DNA from: Thermoplasmatota archaeon | GTDB taxonomy: Archaea; Thermoplasmatota; Thermoplasmata; RBG-16-68-12; JAJISG01 | DNA length: 8,161 nt | Reading direction: 5' to 3' | NCBI GenBank assembly: GCA_022848785.1 | Contig: JAJISK010000026.1 | Coordinates: 2,312 to 10,472, forward strand | Program-made: the position numbers and the translations under genes | In this document: in pieces, positions 5,369-8,161 of the stretch | Position numbering within the stretch: the first letter of the stretch is position 1 | Layout of the letters: every line of letters starts with the position of its first letter | Notes under the pieces: generated by a model | Databases searched by the model: none | What the model was told of the DNA's origin: nothing | The model's input: the letters and a program-made list of their open reading frames with translations, nothing else

Positions 5369-5665
5369 ATGGCGCGGCGTACGAAGAAGGCGGGGCCCGC
5401 GGGCTCGCTCGGCCCACGTTACGGGGTCAAGATCCGCCGACGCATCCGTGAGGTCCTGCGGGAAAAGTCGCGGTGGCACGTATGTCCTCGATGCCGCCAC
5501 CCGTCGGTGAAGCGGGTGAGCACGGGCATCTGGAGCTGCCGGCGTTGTGATTACACCTTCGCCGGGGGGGCCTACCGCCCCGTGGTTACGACCTCGATCT
5601 CACGCCAGGTCTCCCGCCGGGCGGCCGAGGAGGACGTCGTGGTTCCCGAGGGGCTGGAGGAGTAA
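5369..5665 (+). CDS. rpl37ae: Large ribosomal subunit protein eL43 (L37Ae)
   Basis: This is a zinc-binding protein of the 50S subunit found in archaea and eukaryotes. The 98-residue product begins MARRTKKAGPAGSLGPRYG, typical of eL43, with the basic helix VKIRRRIREVLREKS (20-34). A four-cysteine zinc ribbon is complete: C39-P-R-C42 and C57-R-R-C60, with the conserved GIWSC strand between them. The tail (residues 85-98) is unusually acidic (EEDVVVPEGLEE), a mild extension rather than an anomaly. GGAGG at 5353-5357 or GGGG just before the ATG could serve as ribosome binding site. It lies between the exosome genes and rpoP, its standard place in this archaeal cluster. Confidence 0.96.
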   Translation: MARRTKKAGPAGSLGPRYGVKIRRRIREVLREKSRWHVCPRCRHPSVKRVSTGIWSCRRCDYTFAGGAYRPVVTTSISRQVSRRAAEEDVVVPEGLEE

Positions 5666-5666
5666 C

Positions 5667-5801
5667 ATGTATAAGTGCGCCGTATGCAAGGAGCCCGTTC
5701 GCTCCAACATCAACACCGTGGGCATCCAGTGCGAACACTGCGGGTCCAAGATCTTCTACAAGGAGCGGCCCAACGTCAAGAAGGTCCTGAAGGTGCGATG
5801 A
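5667..5801 (+). CDS. rpoP: DNA-directed RNA polymerase subunit Rpo12 (RpoP)
   Basis: This is the small zinc-ribbon subunit of archaeal RNA polymerase, homologous to eukaryotic Rpb12, near the Rpo3/Rpo10 assembly platform. The product has 44 residues, MYKCAVCKEP at the start and a basic end (PNVKKVLKVR). Four cysteines form the zinc site: C4-x2-C7 and C22-x2-C25 (QCEHCG), followed by the conserved SKIFYKERP. GGAGGAG at 5656-5662 lies four bases before the ATG and excludes the upstream open frame, which overlaps eL43. One base separates the eL43 stop from this start, and its own TGA overlaps the pcc1 ATG (ATGA at 5798-5801), pointing to coupled translation. Confidence 0.95.
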   Translation: MYKCAVCKEPVRSNINTVGIQCEHCGSKIFYKERPNVKKVLKVR

Positions 5802-6037
5802 GCGTGCGGCGGGCATGGGTCCGCGTGGAAACGGATGCGGCGGAGACCGTGGCCGCGGCGTTAGGGCCCGAAGCGGCCCGACCGGTTCCCCGAAGTGCGG
5901 TCACCCTCAGAACCACCACGAGCGCCCTGGTGATGGAGGTGGAGGCTCGAGATACCGGCGCCCTGCGGGCTGCCCTGAACTCCTACCTCCGCTGGGCCTC
6001 GGGGGCCCTCCGGATGATTGAGGAGGCCGGCGCGTGA
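5798..6037 (+). CDS. pcc1: KEOPS complex subunit Pcc1
   Basis: Pcc1 is the dimerisation subunit of KEOPS, which with Kae1, Bud32 and Cgi121 makes the N6-threonylcarbamoyladenosine (t6A) at position 37 of ANN-decoding tRNAs. The 79-residue product fits the small alpha/beta Pcc1 fold: a strand RAWVRVETD (5-13), a helix AAETVAAALGPEA (14-26), strands around SAVTLRTTTSALVMEVEAR (33-51), then the C-terminal helix TGALRAALNSYLRWASGALRMIEE (53-76), of which LRAALNSYLRW is the family hallmark. Other KEOPS genes are absent here; pcc1 beside rpoP and prefoldin beta is the normal archaeal arrangement. The start ATG overlaps the rpoP stop and its stop overlaps the pfdB GTG, both by four bases. Confidence 0.92.
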   Translation: MSVRRAWVRVETDAAETVAAALGPEAARPVPRSAVTLRTTTSALVMEVEARDTGALRAALNSYLRWASGALRMIEEAGA

Positions 6038-6408
6038 GAGACATCCCTCCCCAGCTGCAGAATCAGATTAACCAGTTCCGCCAGCTCCAGCAGCAGCTCC
6101 AGGTGACCACCGCCCAGCGAGTCCAGATGGAGACCCGCCTCCGGGAGGTGGAGCTCACGCTGGAGGAGCTCGAGAAGGCGGAGGACGATGCGCCCATTTA
6201 CAAGAGCATCGGGTCCCTCCTGATCCGGGCCAAGGATCGGGAGGAGGTTCTGAAGGAACTCCAGGACCAGAAGGAGACCCTCGGGATCCGCGTCAAGACG
6301 CTGCAGAAGCAGGAGAAGACCCTCGCGGACCGTTACGAGCGGATGCAGCAACAGATCACCCAGGCCCTCGGAGGAACGGGTCTGGAGACCGGCGTGGGCG
6401 CCGGCTAG
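6034..6408 (+). CDS. pfdB: Prefoldin subunit beta
   Basis: Prefoldin (two alpha, four beta subunits) captures unfolded proteins with the tips of its coiled coils and passes them to the group II chaperonin. The 124-residue product opens with IPPQLQNQINQFRQLQQQLQ, then a long heptad-rich helix to about residue 47 (VQMETRLREVELTLEELEKA), the beta hairpin core DDAPIYKSIGSLLIRAKDRE (52-71), and a second coiled-coil helix EEVLKELQDQKETLGIRVKTLQKQ (70-93 region). This order is exactly that of archaeal prefoldin beta. The GTG start overlaps the pcc1 stop and has GGAGG (6022-6026) seven bases upstream. The last dozen residues are Gly-rich and probably disordered. A 40-base gap follows before the DUF106 gene. 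Confidence 0.95.
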   Translation: MRDIPPQLQNQINQFRQLQQQLQVTTAQRVQMETRLREVELTLEELEKAEDDAPIYKSIGSLLIRAKDREEVLKELQDQKETLGIRVKTLQKQEKTLADRYERMQQQITQALGGTGLETGVGAG

Positions 6409-6420
6409 AGAACTAAATCG

Positions 6421-6426
6421 TTAAAG
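6421..6426 (+). promoter_or_regulatory. Possible promoter element of the DUF106 gene
   Basis: TTAAAG, within the AT-rich patch AACTAAATCGTTAAAG just after pfdB, stands alone in otherwise very GC-rich sequence. Its centre is about 25 bases before the ATG at 6449, which would make the mRNA leaderless; that agrees with the lack of a good Shine-Dalgarno sequence before that ATG. The match to the archaeal TATA consensus is only partial. Confidence 0.35.
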
Positions 6427-6448
6427 CGCCGGCCCCCCTAGGGTACCC

Positions 6449-7099
6449 ATGGCCAAACCGGCGCCTGCCGCACCCAGGCAGGGGTCCAGCCAGCTGATGA
6501 TGATGTTCATGTTCATCGCGATGATGTTCATCCTCTTCATCCCGGAGGCCCGCTTGGGCCTCGGCTTTGTCATGGGGGTGGTCCTGCAACCCGTCATCGG
6601 CTTCGACGGCGAGTTCCTGGTCGTGACCATCTTCCTGGCCGGCGCCATCCCTCTCACCATCTCCACCCTCCTTCGCCACCGGATGACGAACTGGGTCACC
6701 CAGGGTCGCATGGCGGCCACCAACAAGGCCCTCGGCAAGGAGATGCGAGAGGCCGTGGCCAAGCGGAATCAAGTCAAGATGAAAAAGCTCCAGGAGGTCC
6801 GGGCCGAGGTCATGCGCGAATTCATGCCGGTCCAGATGGCCCAGTTCCGCACTCTCCCCATCACGATGATTCTGTTCATCGCCATCTTTGCCTGGCTCAG
6901 CTTCTTCATCGCGTCCACGCCCTTCGCCACGGTGAGCGTCCCCTGGGAGGCCAACGTCTCCCTCGGCGGGGGTTTCGGGTTCTTTGCGAGTTGGGTCCTC
7001 CTCTACATCGTCATCACGATGCCCATCAGCCTCGTGCTCTCCCGGGTCCTAAAGTTCGTCTCGTTCCGTCGGAAGCTGGTGGCGCTGGGGGAGGCGTAG
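6449..7099 (+). CDS. DUF106 family membrane protein (archaeal YidC/Oxa1/EMC3-like insertase)
   Basis: DUF106 proteins belong to the Oxa1 superfamily with bacterial YidC and eukaryotic EMC3, TMCO1 and GET1, and are thought to help insert membrane proteins. The 216-residue product has the expected topology: a Met-rich first helix (15-33, LMMMFMFIAMMFILFI), a further hydrophobic region to about 50, a helix at 56-75, a cytosolic positively charged coiled coil (about 83-128, TNKALGKEMREAVAKRNQVK and following), then EFMPVQMAQFRTLP leading into a helix at 136-156 and a last helix at 176-200. The basic C-terminal tail SFRRKLVALGEA is cytosolic. The Met-rich, amphipathic features suit a hydrophilic-groove insertase. 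It is adjacent to cmk, its usual archaeal neighbour. It probably starts a separate transcript (see the element at 6421). No strong ribosome binding site precedes it. Confidence 0.9.
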   Translation: MAKPAPAAPRQGSSQLMMMFMFIAMMFILFIPEARLGLGFVMGVVLQPVIGFDGEFLVVTIFLAGAIPLTISTLLRHRMTNWVTQGRMAATNKALGKEMREAVAKRNQVKMKKLQEVRAEVMREFMPVQMAQFRTLPITMILFIAIFAWLSFFIASTPFATVSVPWEANVSLGGGFGFFASWVLLYIVITMPISLVLSRVLKFVSFRRKLVALGEA

Positions 7100-7110
7100 A
7101 GGAACTCTCC

Positions 7111-7656
7111 ATGGCCCCTGTTCTGGTCATCGGGGGACTCCCCGGCGCCGGGAAGACCACCGTGGCCCAGGAGCTGGCCCGCCGACGGGGCTTGGAGGTG
7201 GTCTCGGCCGGAGATCTCTTCCGCGAATGGGCGGAGGAGAAGGGCATGAGCCTCGAGACCTTCGGACGGTTGGCGGAGGAAGACCACGCCATCGACCGGC
7301 GCCTGGATGGGGCAGTCTTGAAGCGGGTGGCCGATCTCGTCGCTCGAGATGTTCCTCTTGTTGTGGAGGGCCGTCTCCCCGCCCACCTCCTCCGAAAGGA
7401 GGGCCAGCAGGTGTTTGCCGTTTGGCTGGAAGCACCGCGTACCGTTCGGGCCGCCCGGGTCGCGCGGCGCGACGAGGTGACCCGGAGCGTCGCCCTCCGC
7501 GAGATCAAGACGCGGGAGGCCTCCGAGACCCGTCGCTACGCGACGATATACGGCATCGACCTCGGGGACCTGCGTGTCTTCGACCTCGTCCTGGACTCCT
7601 CGGACCAGACGCCGGAAGAGCTGGTGGACGCCATCCTCGAAGAGGCCGGTGCGTGA
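7111..7656 (+). CDS. cmk: Cytidylate kinase (archaeal type)
   Basis: Cmk phosphorylates CMP and dCMP with ATP, recycling CMP released by RNA turnover. The 181-residue product starts with the strand VLVIGG and P-loop GLPGAGKTT (9-17; Lys15 binds phosphate), then VVSAGDLFREWAEEKGMSLETF (30-51), which holds NMP-binding residues, VVEGRLPAHLL (84-94, Walker B-like region), VWLEAPRTVRAARVARRDE (104-122) and the arginine-rich lid REIKTREASETRRY (130-143). It ends with DSSDQTPEELVDAILE. Length is normal for archaeal Cmk, shorter than bacterial enzymes. AGAGGA (7098-7103) lies seven bases upstream of the ATG; the frame is open further upstream, but that part overlaps the DUF106 gene and encodes nothing recognisable. 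Its TGA overlaps the cbf5 GTG start. Adenylate kinase is a weaker alternative, disfavoured by the SAGDLFRE signature. Confidence 0.94.
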   Translation: MAPVLVIGGLPGAGKTTVAQELARRRGLEVVSAGDLFREWAEEKGMSLETFGRLAEEDHAIDRRLDGAVLKRVADLVARDVPLVVEGRLPAHLLRKEGQQVFAVWLEAPRTVRAARVARRDEVTRSVALREIKTREASETRRYATIYGIDLGDLRVFDLVLDSSDQTPEELVDAILEEAGA

Positions 7657-8161
7657 CGTCCACAGAGGCCACGGAAAGGGAGGTTCGAACCTATGGGAAA
7701 CCACCCCAGGCGCGGACGGTGGAGGAACTCCTGGACGCGGGGATGGTGGTTCTCGACAAACCTCAGGGCCCCACATCGCACCAGGTCTCCGCCTGGGTCC
7801 GGAATCTCCTAGGGATCGCCAAGGCGGCACATGGCGGCACCCTCGATCCCCGGGTGACGGGCGTACTGCCCATCGCCCTCGGGCGTGCCGTCCGGGTCCT
7901 CGACGCCCTCCATGTGGGGGACAAGGAGTACGTGGGCGTTCTCCGCCTCCATCAGGATGTACCCAGGGATCGTGTCTCCAGGGCCTTTGGCGAGTTCGTT
8001 GGGGAGGTGTATCAGACCCCCCCCGTCCGCGCGGCCGTGAAGCGGGTGCTGCGGGTACGTCGCATCCACGAGCTGGAGGTCCTCGACCACCGGGCCCGGG
8101 ACACCCTGTTTCGCGTGCGTTGTGAGGCGGGCACGTACATCCGGACCCTTTGCGTCGACCT
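7653..8161 (+). CDS. cbf5: tRNA/rRNA pseudouridine synthase Cbf5 (archaeal TruB family), 3' end outside window
   Basis: Cbf5 is the catalytic subunit of box H/ACA RNPs (with Nop10, Gar1 and L7Ae), converting guided uridines in rRNA to pseudouridine, and can also modify tRNA U55. The first 169 codons are present, roughly half the protein; the C-terminal PUA domain lies beyond the edge. Visible are the archaeal N-terminal motif TYGKPPQARTVEELL (13-27), VVLDKPQGPTSHQVSAWV (32-49), HGGTLDPRVTGVLPIALG (60-77) with the catalytic Asp65, QTPPVRAAVKRVLRVRRIHELEVL (121-144), and FRVRCEAGTYIRTLCVD at the edge. The start is GTG 7653, overlapping the cmk stop as GTGA, with AGAGG (7641-7645) seven bases upstream. 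No rpl14e gene separates it from cmk, unlike in many other archaea. Confidence 0.96.
   Translation, partial: MTSTEATEREVRTYGKPPQARTVEELLDAGMVVLDKPQGPTSHQVSAWVRNLLGIAKAAHGGTLDPRVTGVLPIALGRAVRVLDALHVGDKEYVGVLRLHQDVPRDRVSRAFGEFVGEVYQTPPVRAAVKRVLRVRRIHELEVLDHRARDTLFRVRCEAGTYIRTLCVD

Noticed and set aside
1..8161. CRISPR array, insertion sequence or defence system
   Set aside because: No regularly spaced direct repeats, transposase, nuclease or toxin-like proteins were seen on either strand.

Overview
The window is a piece of archaeal chromosome that is almost entirely conserved core machinery. From about 1191 to the right edge it carries the proteasome/exosome gene cluster: RNase P protein Rnp2, proteasome alpha subunit, SBDS, exosome subunits Rrp4, Rrp41 and Rrp42, ribosomal protein eL43 (L37Ae), RNA polymerase subunit Rpo12/RpoP, KEOPS subunit Pcc1, prefoldin beta, an archaeal DUF106 (YidC-like) membrane insertase, cytidylate kinase, and the pseudouridine synthase Cbf5, which runs off the edge. 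These families and this order are archaeal. The alpha subunit closely resembles the Thermoplasma protein, and no rpl14e lies between cmk and cbf5. A GC-rich member of the Thermoplasmatota is therefore my best guess, not a proven assignment.

Layout. Bases 1-785 are a small accessory block: the 3' part of a SnoaL-like gene on the plus strand, convergent with a two-helix membrane protein on the minus strand that has its own TATA box. Bases 795-1190 hold no convincing protein gene. They contain hairpins, a stretch resembling the 3' end of a tRNA, and a possible 32-codon mini-ORF ending exactly at the rnp2 start. From 1191 to 8161 all genes point rightward. Three stop/start overlaps of four bases (rpoP/pcc1, pcc1/pfdB, cmk/cbf5) and gaps of a few to a few dozen bases indicate one or a few polycistronic units. 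Internal promoters are likely just before psmA (TATA near 1570) and before the DUF106 gene (TTAAAG near 6421, fitting a leaderless mRNA).

Together the genes link RNA processing and decay (RNase P, exosome), ribosome maturation (SBDS, Cbf5, eL43), tRNA t6A modification (KEOPS), transcription (Rpo12), protein folding and insertion (prefoldin, DUF106) and proteolysis (proteasome alpha), plus CMP/dCMP recycling from RNA decay (Cmk).

The clearest anomaly is a two-base frameshift in the SBDS gene at about 2926: the reading frame is cut after residue 196, yet the missing C-terminus is intact in another frame. I see no sign of a new defence, mobile or biosynthetic system; most of the window is ordinary core genome, and the unexplained part is the non-coding stretch upstream of rnp2.
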